Source: JBQTHI01 sp052390035
GTDB taxonomy: Bacteria > Actinomycetota > Acidimicrobiia > Spongiisociales > ZC4RG35
Length of the DNA: 12,081 nucleotides
Direction of reading: 5' to 3'
Assembly (NCBI GenBank): GCA_052390035.1
Contig: JBQTHI010000064.1
Coordinates: forward strand, 1 to 12,081
Shown here in pieces: positions 5,967-12,081 of this stretch. A program made the position numbers and the translations under genes. Position 1 is the stretch's first letter. Every line of letters begins with the position of its first letter. The notes under the pieces were generated by a model. That model worked only from the letters and a program-made list of their open reading frames with translations. It was not told the DNA's origin and did no database searches.

Positions 5967-7358
5967 GTGAAGCTGCGTCTGCGTAGCCCCCGACAACTGG
6001 CGCGCCAGCTCCTTGCCCAAGCACGGCGCGAGCCGGAGGCAGTCGAGGACTATCTCGACAGCCACGGCGAAGAGTGGGAAGCGCTGGCCGAGGTAGCCCC
6101 GGGGGCGGCGGCCGCCATCCTCGAGGAACTGGACGAAGAGGCTCTCTCCACCCTCATCGGAGACCTCGATCCCCCTGATGCGGCGGAGGTGTTGACCGAG
6201 CTGCAGACCGAGTTGGCGGCCGATCTGCTCGAGGAGCTGCCAGCTGCAGAAGCCGCCGCCTTGCTTGAAGAGAGGACTCCGGAAGACGCCGCCGACGTGC
6301 TCGGCGAGGTGGAGAAGGAGGCCGCCGCCTCTTTGCTAGGCATGCTCACCGATGCCGACCAGGTTCGTCGCCTGCTCGGCTACCCGCCCGACTCGGCCGG
6401 TGGTTTGATGACTACCGAGGTCGCCCGGCTCCCGATCGGGTTAACGGCCGGCGAAGCGATCGAGCGGATACGCCAACTGCACGACGAGTTCGAAGATCTG
6501 TCGTATGTCTACGTAACCGACGACCGCGGCGCTCTCCAGGGCGTGGTGTCATTCCGCGATCTGGTCTTCAACCGTCCGGGAGCCGAACTGACGGAAGTGA
6601 TGGTTCACGATCCGATCCTGGTTCGTTTCGATGCCGACCGGGAGGAAGTCAACGAGATCATCCACCAGTACCACATCCTGGCGGTGCCGGTGGTCGACGC
6701 CGAGGGCGTGCTCCTCGGCGTGGTGACCACGGATTCGGTAATCGAGTCGGTCCAGGAGGAGGCGAGCGAAGACTTCGCCGCCGCCATGGGCGCCGGCATC
6801 TACGAGACGGTGCGTAGCCCGGTTGGCAGCTCGGTCAAAGCCCGGCTGCCGTGGATCGCCTTTGACGTGCTGATCTCCACCACCGTGGTGTGGGCGGTGA
6901 GCCAGTTCAATCACCTGCTCGACAGCTTCGTGGTGTTGGCCGCCCTGATGCCACTCGTGGCCCGCATCGGTGGGGATGCCGGGGCGCAGAGTCTGGCCGT
7001 CGTGATTCGGGGGCTGGCAGCCGACGAGATACCGGGATCGGGCAATGGGCGCATCGTCGCCAAGCAAGCCACTATTGGAGTCGTTAACGGTTCAGCCATA
7101 GCGCTTTTGTCCGGCATTCTCGGTTACGTGATGCAGTCTCTCCGCGGCGGGCCGAGCCCGCTGGGGATCGCCCTCGCCATGGCTATCGCCGCCTGGGCCA
7201 ATCTCGTCATCGCTGGGGTGGCCGGCTCAGGGATCCCGTTGCTGCTCCGCCGGCTAGGTTTTGACCCGGCCCTCGGCTCCAACCTCTTCCTCACCACAGT
7301 GACCGATCTGCTCGGATTCGCCGGATTTCTGGCCGTGGCCACTGTTCTCCTCGGCTGA
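5967..7358 (+). CDS. mgtE: Magnesium transporter MgtE
   Basis: MgtE is an inner-membrane Mg2+ channel gated by its own cytoplasmic domains. The 463-aa protein has the full domain order. Residues 1-140 are the helical, acidic MgtE N domain (Ala/Leu/Glu-rich repeats). Residues about 141-270 are a CBS pair opening with SAGGLMTTEV (143-152), ending with the GVVTTDSVIE linker. Residues about 293-463 are the membrane domain with five predicted TM helices. The pore region shows LMPLVARIGGDAGAQSL (327-343) and TVTDLLGF (444-451). Asp447 fits the essential pore Asp of Thermus MgtE (Asp432). The first motif reads GGDAG where the family usually has GGN(A/T)G, an Asn-to-Asp change at residue 337. The GTG start at 5967 is backed by TAGCCT at -12 to -7. 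A hairpin 8 nt after the stop ends the unit. Confidence 0.97.
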   Translation: MKLRLRSPRQLARQLLAQARREPEAVEDYLDSHGEEWEALAEVAPGAAAAILEELDEEALSTLIGDLDPPDAAEVLTELQTELAADLLEELPAAEAAALLEERTPEDAADVLGEVEKEAAASLLGMLTDADQVRRLLGYPPDSAGGLMTTEVARLPIGLTAGEAIERIRQLHDEFEDLSYVYVTDDRGALQGVVSFRDLVFNRPGAELTEVMVHDPILVRFDADREEVNEIIHQYHILAVPVVDAEGVLLGVVTTDSVIESVQEEASEDFAAAMGAGIYETVRSPVGSSVKARLPWIAFDVLISTTVVWAVSQFNHLLDSFVVLAALMPLVARIGGDAGAQSLAVVIRGLAADEIPGSGNGRIVAKQATIGVVNGSAIALLSGILGYVMQSLRGGPSPLGIALAMAIAAWANLVIAGVAGSGIPLLLRRLGFDPALGSNLFLTTVTDLLGFAGFLAVATVLLG

Positions 7359-7366
7359 CCAAATAC

Positions 7367-7414
7367 GAACCCCGGGTTCCAGCCAATGACTTCGTTGGTT
7401 GGAACCCCGGGTTC
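7367..7414. terminator. 20-bp-arm hairpin after mgtE, probable terminator
   Basis: Arms 7367-7386 and 7395-7414 pair over 20 positions with one C-C mismatch and one G-T wobble, closing an 8-nt loop (TGACTTCG). It starts 8 nt after the mgtE stop. No U-tract follows. The 13-mer GAACCCCGGGTTC occurs in both arms as a direct repeat (7367-7379 and 7402-7414) because each arm is itself nearly palindromic. Confidence 0.7.
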
Positions 7415-7419
7415 GGGGG

Positions 7420-7448
7420 TTGTTCCCTGCCGGTCCCCTGGGTAGCCT
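7420..7448 (+). promoter_or_regulatory. Candidate promoter for the M23 peptidase gene
   Basis: TTGTTC (7420-7425) and TAGCCT (7443-7448) are separated by 17 bp, the standard -35/-10 spacing. The -10 ends 10 nt before the ATG at 7459, giving a leader of a few bases. It is the only start in the window for which I also see a fair -35. The site lies downstream of an in-frame TTG at 7399 and so rules that start out. Confidence 0.5.
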
Positions 7449-7458
7449 GCCAGGGCCT

Positions 7459-8796
7459 ATGAAGGAGCGGGGTGTCTCGCTTTTCTTGGCCGGCATCGCC
7501 CTGGCGACCCTCCTCCCGGCGGTGCCCGCTCAAGCCGCCTGCCGGCCAACCACGTTGGCCGATCTGTTTCCGCCAATCGCTGTTCCCTTGATTCCGGCGG
7601 CGCCTGAAGCTACGGCGACGACCGACCCGGAGACCACCACCACCACTCAGCTTGAGACGCCCACCACGAACGTCCCGCCTGAATCCCCGCCGACTACGAC
7701 CGCTCCCATTGCAGCGTCGACCCCGCCCCCGGTCGCCCGATGCTCCTACGTGTACCGGATGCAGTGGCCGGTGCTGGGAGGTGGCGCGATCGGCTCGGTG
7801 TTCGGGGCCGACCGCGACAGTGGCCGCCATCATGCCGGGAACGACATCATGGCCCCGAAGATGACACCGGTAGTGGCGGTGCGCGATGGGACCATCGGAT
7901 CGGTTCATCAAGATCCGGGCGATTGTTGCTGGGTGATCCTCGATCACGACGACGGCTGGTCCTCCTGGTATCTCCATCTCAACAACGATGCCGAGGGGAG
8001 CGACAACGGGAGTGGGATCGGCATCAGACCCGACCTGGGCGTCGGAACCCGGGTCGCCGCCGGCGAGGTCATCGGATGGGTGGGCGACTCGGGCAATGCC
8101 GAGCCGGCCCCCCCGCACCTTCACTTCGAGCTTCACCTACCGTACGGTCCGGCCATCGACCCCCTGGCCAGCCTGCGATGGGCATATCGCAGAATGACTG
8201 CTCCGGCCATGGCCGACATATCGGGCAGCTTCACCGGGCCCTTCATCGACGACGACGGCTACGCCGCCGAACCGGTCTTTGGCCTGCTGACCTCCCTCGG
8301 CACGGTCACCCCCTGCGATGAGTGGGGGGCAGCCATATGCCCCGGATGGACCGCCAGCAACCTCGACGCCGCCAGCTGGGTAGGGGCGATCGCTCGGGTG
8401 TTGGTGCCGATCCGACCACCCGACAACCCCGACCTTCTGATCGCATCGGTATTTGATCAAGTCGGGTTCTGTCCGCCCGCCGGTTGTATTCCTCCGGCGA
8501 TCACGCTGGGGGAGGCCGCCGCCATTCTCATCTGGGCGGTCGACCAACGAGCCCACGATGACGCCATTATCGAATTCGAGAACAACCCGGATTGGCCCTT
8601 CCTCGCCGCACCTCCCCCCTACTGGGAGGCCGACCAAGTGGTGTCGTGGTCACGACTCGTCGAAGGAGGCATGGCCGACGACTGCCCACCGCTAACCCAA
8701 CCGCTCGAAACCCCGCTAACCAGAGCCGGTCTGGCCGAGATGATCGGCAAAGCCTTCGGCTATCTACCGGTGGTGAGCTGCGGATCGCTCAGCTGA
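7459..8796 (+). CDS. Secreted M23 metallopeptidase with SLH-like C-terminal modules
   Basis: A 445-aa exported protein, probably a peptidoglycan endopeptidase or an amidase regulator acting in the cell wall. Residues 1-27 are a signal peptide (MKERG, then a hydrophobic core, then AVPAQAA). Residues about 50-92 are a Thr/Pro-rich linker. The M23 domain covers about 100-240 and has the full zinc set: H125-x3-D129 (HAGND) and HLH (220-222, with H222 as ligand), plus the conserved middle His173 (YLHL). It should therefore be catalytically active. Residues about 250-445 look like degenerate SLH modules with paired cysteines: FIDDDGYAAEPVFGLL through C-x-W and ICPGW, and later PLTRAGLAEMIGKAFGYLP ending in a Cys. 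Such modules are common in secreted proteins of Acidimicrobiia. The start ATG 7459 gives the signal peptide and follows the promoter. Its last 37 bp overlap the convergent aminotransferase gene. Confidence 0.92.
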   Translation: MKERGVSLFLAGIALATLLPAVPAQAACRPTTLADLFPPIAVPLIPAAPEATATTDPETTTTTQLETPTTNVPPESPPTTTAPIAASTPPPVARCSYVYRMQWPVLGGGAIGSVFGADRDSGRHHAGNDIMAPKMTPVVAVRDGTIGSVHQDPGDCCWVILDHDDGWSSWYLHLNNDAEGSDNGSGIGIRPDLGVGTRVAAGEVIGWVGDSGNAEPAPPHLHFELHLPYGPAIDPLASLRWAYRRMTAPAMADISGSFTGPFIDDDGYAAEPVFGLLTSLGTVTPCDEWGAAICPGWTASNLDAASWVGAIARVLVPIRPPDNPDLLIASVFDQVGFCPPAGCIPPAITLGEAAAILIWAVDQRAHDDAIIEFENNPDWPFLAAPPPYWEADQVVSWSRLVEGGMADDCPPLTQPLETPLTRAGLAEMIGKAFGYLPVVSCGSLS

Positions 8797-9593
8797 GTCC
8801 GCAACCGGTAGGCATCGACCAGCATCTGTGTGATGGGCCCCGGGTGATAACTTCGATCGCCGACCCGGTACACGCCTGCGATCTCTTTGATCGTTGACAT
8901 GGCCAGCACCTCGTCGGCTTCCGTCAGCCGTTCCAACCTAAAGCTACCGGTGCGGGTCTGGATGCCGATTCGGGACGCGTCGTACAGCATGAAGCGCCGG
9001 GTGATCGATTCGAGGATGCCCAGCTCGAGGCCCGGTGTCTCCAAGACCCCGTCGACCACCCAGGCGATCGAAAAGGTCGGACCTTCCAGCATCACCCGGT
9101 CACGCGAGTAGAGCAGGGCATCGTCGGAGCCTTGCACTCGGGCCTTTCGACTGGCTGCCTGGTTGGCCGCGTACGAAGTGGTCTTGACCCCCGCCAGTTC
9201 CCACGCCTCTCCGGCCGGATGCCACGGAGCGGCCACCGGCGCCAGGCTCAGTCCCCCGGGACCCACCGGGACGGAGTGCCAGAGCACGATGCATCTGCCC
9301 GGCAGATCTGGACCGGGCACCGCCGACCCCCGGGTCAAAACGACCCTCACCACACAGTCGCCGCCTTCGTTTGCCACTATCTCGACCCATTCCTTCAGCA
9401 ACTGGCGGGCGGGCACGGGCAAGCCGAGCCCGCCGGCGCTGCCCACCAGCCGGTCGAAATGCTCGCCGAAGGCGAACGGGGTTCCGCCGTAAGAGCGGAT
9501 TGCCTCAAAACACCCATCGCCCCGCAACACCGCACCGTCGAATGCGGTGATCAGACCAGGGCCGGGGCGCCCATCGATGAGAACGGTGCTCAC
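8760..9593 (-). CDS. Class IV (fold type IV) PLP aminotransferase / aminodeoxychorismate lyase-like
   Basis: A 277-aa cytoplasmic PLP enzyme of the family that includes branched-chain and D-amino-acid aminotransferases and 4-amino-4-deoxychorismate lyase (PabC). The PLP lysine is Lys137 in VKTTSY, followed by the family's A-N-x-x-A-x-x-x-A pattern (142-150). Glu170 in MLEGPTFS matches the conserved 'E-x-x-x-x-N/S' strand. LGILESITRR (191-200) and MSTIKEIAG match the 'G-I-T-R' and 'T-S-T-x-x-G/E' phosphate-binding loops. RGDGCFEAIR (24-33) is the N-terminal signature. These features do not settle the substrate; a PabC-like role in folate synthesis is the best guess from length and N-terminus. 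The GTG start at 9593 overlaps the nadE stop by GTGA, so it is translationally coupled to nadE. The 3' end overlaps the M23 gene tail to tail. Confidence 0.88.
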   Translation of the reverse strand: MSTVLIDGRPGPGLITAFDGAVLRGDGCFEAIRSYGGTPFAFGEHFDRLVGSAGGLGLPVPARQLLKEWVEIVANEGGDCVVRVVLTRGSAVPGPDLPGRCIVLWHSVPVGPGGLSLAPVAAPWHPAGEAWELAGVKTTSYAANQAASRKARVQGSDDALLYSRDRVMLEGPTFSIAWVVDGVLETPGLELGILESITRRFMLYDASRIGIQTRTGSFRLERLTEADEVLAMSTIKEIAGVYRVGDRSYHPGPITQMLVDAYRLRTQLSDPQLTTGR

Positions 9594-11224
9594 TGGTACC
9601 AGTTGGTGATCGGCAGCCGGCGATCCCGTCCGAACGCCTTGGTGGTGATCTTGACTCCGGGCGCCGCCTGCCGCCGTTTGTACTCATTGCGGTCGACCAT
9701 CTTTGCCACCCGGCGGACCGTATCGGCGGGGTGGCCGGCCGCAATGATCTCTTCGACTCCATGGTCCTCTTCGATGTAAAGGCGGAGGATGGGGTCCAGC
9801 ACCTCATAAGGTGGCAGGCTGTCGGAGTCCTTCTGGTTCTCCCTCAGCTCGGCCGACGGGGGTTTGTAGAGGGTGCTCTCCGGTATCACATCGGAGACAG
9901 CGTTACGCCATCGCGCCAGCCGGTATACGGTGGTCTTGAAGACATCCTTCAGTACCGAATAACCGCCCACCATGTCTCCGTAGATGGTGGCGTACCCGGC
10001 CGCCATCTCCGACTTGTTGCCGGTCGCCACCACCATCGGGCCGAACTTGTTGGAGACTGCCATCAAGATGGCGCCCCGCACTCTCGCCTGAAGGTTCTCT
10101 TCGGCTATCCCGGATGGGGTCTCGGCGAACAGGGGAGCGAGCGTGTCGAGATACGACTGGAACACGATGTCCATCGGAATCGTGTCGAAGCGGATCCCGA
10201 GCCGCTTGGCCAAATCGGCGGCGTCCACCTTCGAATGCTCTGAGGAAAACCGCGATGGCATGGACAGACCCCAGACCCCGTCGGGTCCAAGGGCGTCGAC
10301 GGCGATCACCGCCGTCAGGGCGGAGTCGATTCCGCCGGACAGCCCTATGACCACCTGGCGGAACCCGTTCTTGCGGACATAGTCACGCAGACCCATCTCC
10401 ACCGCCCGATAGATCTCCTCATCAAGGCCCATAAGCTGCTCGACGGTTCCCGGTCGAGGAGCTGGCGGATCGAAGTCGATGACGAAGCGATCCTCGACGA
10501 ACTGGGGGGAGCGATGAATGATCGTGCCATCGGGGGCGATGGCTACCGAGGCACCATCGAACACGAGCTCGTCCTGACCGCCTACCAGGTTGAGATAGAC
10601 GACCGGAACCCCGGCGGCCCGGGCCCGATCCGCCAACATTGCCTCGCGGGCGTGGGCCTTGCCGTGGTGATAAGGCGATCCATTGATATTGAGGAGGATT
10701 GCCGCCCCCGCCTCGGCCTGCCGCTGAGGTGGACCGTCAGGAAGCCAGATGTCCTCACAGATCGAAACGCCGCAACGCAGCCCGGCCACATCGTGGACGA
10801 AATCCGGTTGGTCGCCGGGAATGAAATAACGGTCTTCGTCGAATACCCCATAATTGGGGAGGAGGATCTTGTGGTAGGTGGCCTTCCACTCGCCTGCCTG
10901 CAACACGGCAGCGGAATTGTGAACCCTCCGCGATCCGGCGTCTGCCGCGTCTCGGTGTCGGCCTTGTCCAAAGTCGACAAACCCGACAATGGTGGTACAT
11001 GCCCGAGATTGGGAGGCGAGCCGCCGCACCACATCGAGGTTGTCCTCGACGAAGCCGTAGCGGAGTACCAGGTCCTCGGGCGGATAGCCGGTCACGGCCA
11101 ACTCGGGAAGGAGGAGAACGTCGGCCCTCTCCCCTTCGGCCCACTCCATGGCCTCGCCGATCATCGATTCGTTGGCGTCGAGTGCTCCAACGGTCAGGTT
11201 GATCTGGGCGCCGGCTATTCGCAT
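9590..11224 (-). CDS. nadE: Glutamine-dependent NAD+ synthetase
   Basis: NadE makes NAD+ from deamido-NAD+, ATP and glutamine, the last step of NAD synthesis. The 544-aa protein has both domains. The nitrilase-type glutaminase domain (about 1-255) shows a complete triad: Glu41 in LPELAVTGYPPEDL, Lys119 in YHKILLPNYGVFDE, and Cys156 in CGVSICEDIW. The synthetase domain (about 275-544) has the ATP-pyrophosphatase P-loop SGGIDS (296-301). Further on it has the NKSEMAAGYATIYGD and GGYSVLKDVFKT stretches and a C-terminal KRRQAAPGVKIT. It belongs to the shorter of the two glutamine-dependent NadE types (about 540-570 aa), not the roughly 680-aa type of Mycobacterium. The ATG at 11224 gives the proper nitrilase N-terminus (RIAGAQINLTVG). 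The class IV aminotransferase follows with a GTGA overlap. It is divergent from the small membrane protein gene. Confidence 0.98.
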   Translation of the reverse strand: MRIAGAQINLTVGALDANESMIGEAMEWAEGERADVLLLPELAVTGYPPEDLVLRYGFVEDNLDVVRRLASQSRACTTIVGFVDFGQGRHRDAADAGSRRVHNSAAVLQAGEWKATYHKILLPNYGVFDEDRYFIPGDQPDFVHDVAGLRCGVSICEDIWLPDGPPQRQAEAGAAILLNINGSPYHHGKAHAREAMLADRARAAGVPVVYLNLVGGQDELVFDGASVAIAPDGTIIHRSPQFVEDRFVIDFDPPAPRPGTVEQLMGLDEEIYRAVEMGLRDYVRKNGFRQVVIGLSGGIDSALTAVIAVDALGPDGVWGLSMPSRFSSEHSKVDAADLAKRLGIRFDTIPMDIVFQSYLDTLAPLFAETPSGIAEENLQARVRGAILMAVSNKFGPMVVATGNKSEMAAGYATIYGDMVGGYSVLKDVFKTTVYRLARWRNAVSDVIPESTLYKPPSAELRENQKDSDSLPPYEVLDPILRLYIEEDHGVEEIIAAGHPADTVRRVAKMVDRNEYKRRQAAPGVKITTKAFGRDRRLPITNWYQ

Positions 11225-11237
11225 TTGGGGAATGCCC

Positions 11238-11243
11238 AGGTTA
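11238..11243 (-). promoter_or_regulatory. Candidate -10 (TAACCT) for nadE
   Basis: TAACCT on the minus strand (11243 to 11238) lies 13 nt before the ATG at 11224, giving a leader of about six bases. TTGATG (11264 to 11259) is a possible -35, but the 15-bp spacer is short. The assignment is tentative. Confidence 0.35.
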
Positions 11244-11328
11244 ACGGTCGACCGGGTTCATCAATCGGTGGCCTCCCCGCCAAGTCAGCCGGTCCTCCCG
11301 ACCAGGGCACATTCCGATCCCGCCGCCG

Positions 11329-11334
11329 TATCCT
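11329..11334 (+). promoter_or_regulatory. Candidate -10 (TATCCT) for a leaderless membrane protein mRNA
   Basis: TATCCT lies exactly at -12 to -7 from the GTG at 11341. It supports that GTG over the in-frame TTG and GTG at codons 4 and 5. It is probably also the promoter for the following glnE gene, which has no candidate of its own. Confidence 0.55.
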
Positions 11335-11340
11335 TTTGGG

Positions 11341-11628
11341 GTGGCGTGGTTGGTGATCGCTGGAACTCTGTTGATCGTCGGAGGGCTTGGCTGGTGGCTG
11401 ACTCGTCTCATCGCCCGCCTCGGGGAAGACGGGCTGATTGATTACACACCCCGCCGGCCCACCAAGAGGGGATTCGGAATGGCGCTCATGGGCTACCACG
11501 CTCTCTTCGAGCCCGCAGTGGAGCATGTCATCGAATACCAGCGTGCAGGCGACCTGACGATCCAAACCAGCGACGAGCCGGCCGAGACCACCGACCCAAC
11601 AGGCGACAACTCCTCACCCGCCGGCTAA
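11341..11628 (+). CDS. Small single-pass membrane protein of unknown function
   Basis: A 95-aa protein that I do not recognise. Residues about 2-25 are one hydrophobic helix (AWLVIAGTLLIVGGLGWWLT), followed by RLIAR, which suggests N-out/C-in insertion by the positive-inside rule. The middle (GLIDYTPRRPTKRGFGMALM, about 31-50) is basic and Gly-rich. ALFEPAVEHVIEYQ (54-67) is a probable amphipathic helix. The last 25 residues are an acidic, Thr/Pro/Ser-rich, probably disordered tail. The GTG start is set by TATCCT at -12 to -7. The stop at 11626-11628 is 21 nt before glnE in the same frame, so the two are probably co-transcribed. Regular codon use, an adjacent matching promoter and a plausible membrane topology favour a real gene. 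A link to nitrogen control is only suggested by position. Confidence 0.7.
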   Translation: MAWLVIAGTLLIVGGLGWWLTRLIARLGEDGLIDYTPRRPTKRGFGMALMGYHALFEPAVEHVIEYQRAGDLTIQTSDEPAETTDPTGDNSSPAG

Positions 11629-11649
11629 ATACCGGTTGGTCGTGATGAC

Positions 11650-12081
11650 ATGAGTGGCCGCCGCACATCTCCCGCCCGGCTGGGGGTGAGTGAGGCGCTG
11701 GTACCCCGCCTTATCGAGATTGGATGGATCGTCGATAACGTGGTCGGTCCCGAAGTTGAGGTGATGCTCCGGCGCATAAGAGCCGGCGCTGACCCGGAGG
11801 GGACATTGCTCCGGCTCGTCGCCCTCGGTGAGCGAAGAGTCTCTCCCATCCCCGAACTGGCACGGTTGGTGCCGCTCGCCGCCGGTAGCCGAGGCCTTTG
11901 GGAAAGCCTGCTTCGCCACCCCAATTGGCTTGACAATCCTCCGGTGGAAGGGGACGACCCGCGGCTCCGGGTCCAGGCCGGCATGATCGAGATTGCTCTC
12001 GAAGACTTGGACGGGCGAAGCGATCTCGATCGGGCAACCGCCCGTTTAAGCCAACTCGCCGACGGAGCCGCCGAGGAAACC
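11650..12081 (+). CDS. glnE: Bifunctional glutamine synthetase adenylyltransferase/deadenylase, N-terminal part
   Basis: GlnE adenylylates and deadenylylates glutamine synthetase in response to nitrogen status. Only 144 codons are present; the frame is open to the right edge. The catalytic nucleotidyltransferase motifs would be beyond the window, so the call rests on the N-terminus. Two stretches fit actinobacterial GlnE: ARLGVSEALVPRLIEIGW (9-26), similar to 'GRLGL...LAQLGW' in Mycobacterium, and LLRLVALGE (53-61) followed by LVPLAAGSRGLWESLLRHPN (73-92). The latter matches the 'LxxLLGxSxxLxxxLxxHPxW' element of the family. ATG 11650 is the first start after the in-frame stop of the membrane protein gene. 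No clear ribosome binding site or separate -10 is seen, so it probably depends on the upstream promoter. Alternative: another helical protein with similar repeats. Confidence 0.78.
   Translation, partial: MSGRRTSPARLGVSEALVPRLIEIGWIVDNVVGPEVEVMLRRIRAGADPEGTLLRLVALGERRVSPIPELARLVPLAAGSRGLWESLLRHPNWLDNPPVEGDDPRLRVQAGMIEIALEDLDGRSDLDRATARLSQLADGAAEET

Noticed and set aside
7399..7458. TTG start 20 codons upstream of the M23 peptidase ATG
   Set aside because: It lies inside the hairpin and upstream of the -35/-10 pair; the ATG at 7459 gives a proper signal peptide.
7291..8136. Long open frame opposite the end of mgtE and the M23 gene
   Set aside because: Arg/Gly-rich translation with no domain; it spans a terminator and two well-supported genes.
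10514..11356. Long open frame opposite nadE
   Set aside because: It is antisense to conserved glutaminase and synthetase motifs and resembles no family.
1..12081. CRISPR, prophage, IS or defence system
   Set aside because: No regularly spaced repeats, transposase, integrase or defence-type domains were seen on either strand; the genes are mainly core metabolism, repair and transport.

Overview
The window looks like chromosomal housekeeping DNA from a high-GC actinobacterium, probably of the class Acidimicrobiia or a relative. Four things point there: strong GC bias with many GTG starts; -10-like TANNNT hexamers placed so that transcripts would have no or very short leaders; a secreted M23 peptidase with the degenerate, Cys-rich SLH-like modules common in that group; and an N-terminal GlnE fragment resembling actinobacterial GlnE. 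The taxon is an inference. I see no rRNA, tRNA, CRISPR array, IS element, phage gene or recognisable defence system.

Layout. Positions 1-1015 (minus) hold a two-gene operon: a thioredoxin-like [2Fe-2S] ferredoxin and an alpha/beta hydrolase running off the left edge, joined by a GTGA overlap. A 29-bp divergent gap with two back-to-back -10 hexamers leads to a plus-strand metal-dependent O-methyltransferase (1045-1701). A perfect 18-bp-arm hairpin separates it from two convergent minus-strand genes: a small HEAT-like protein (1748-2104) and a helical-repeat/alpha-beta-hydrolase protein (2122-3213). Between that pair and uvrB lies an AT-richer patch with a perfect 15-bp inverted repeat (3253-3309).

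Positions 3360-8796 (plus) carry uvrB (excision repair), greA (elongation factor), mgtE (Mg2+ channel/transporter) and a secreted M23 peptidase. Each has its own candidate -10, so they look like adjacent single transcription units rather than one operon. A hairpin follows mgtE. The peptidase gene overlaps its convergent neighbour by 37 bp.

Positions 8760-11224 (minus) are a nadE then class IV aminotransferase operon, again joined by a GTGA overlap. From 11341 (plus) a small one-TM membrane protein precedes the start of glnE, which continues past the right edge. NadE uses glutamine as its nitrogen donor and GlnE controls glutamine synthetase, so this end has a loose nitrogen theme, but the genes are divergent and a functional link is unproven.

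The least explained items are the helical-repeat/hydrolase protein with its small HEAT partner, the palindromic patch beside uvrB, and the uniform leaderless promoter layout. All gene calls were made by reading translations and motifs; no database search was run.
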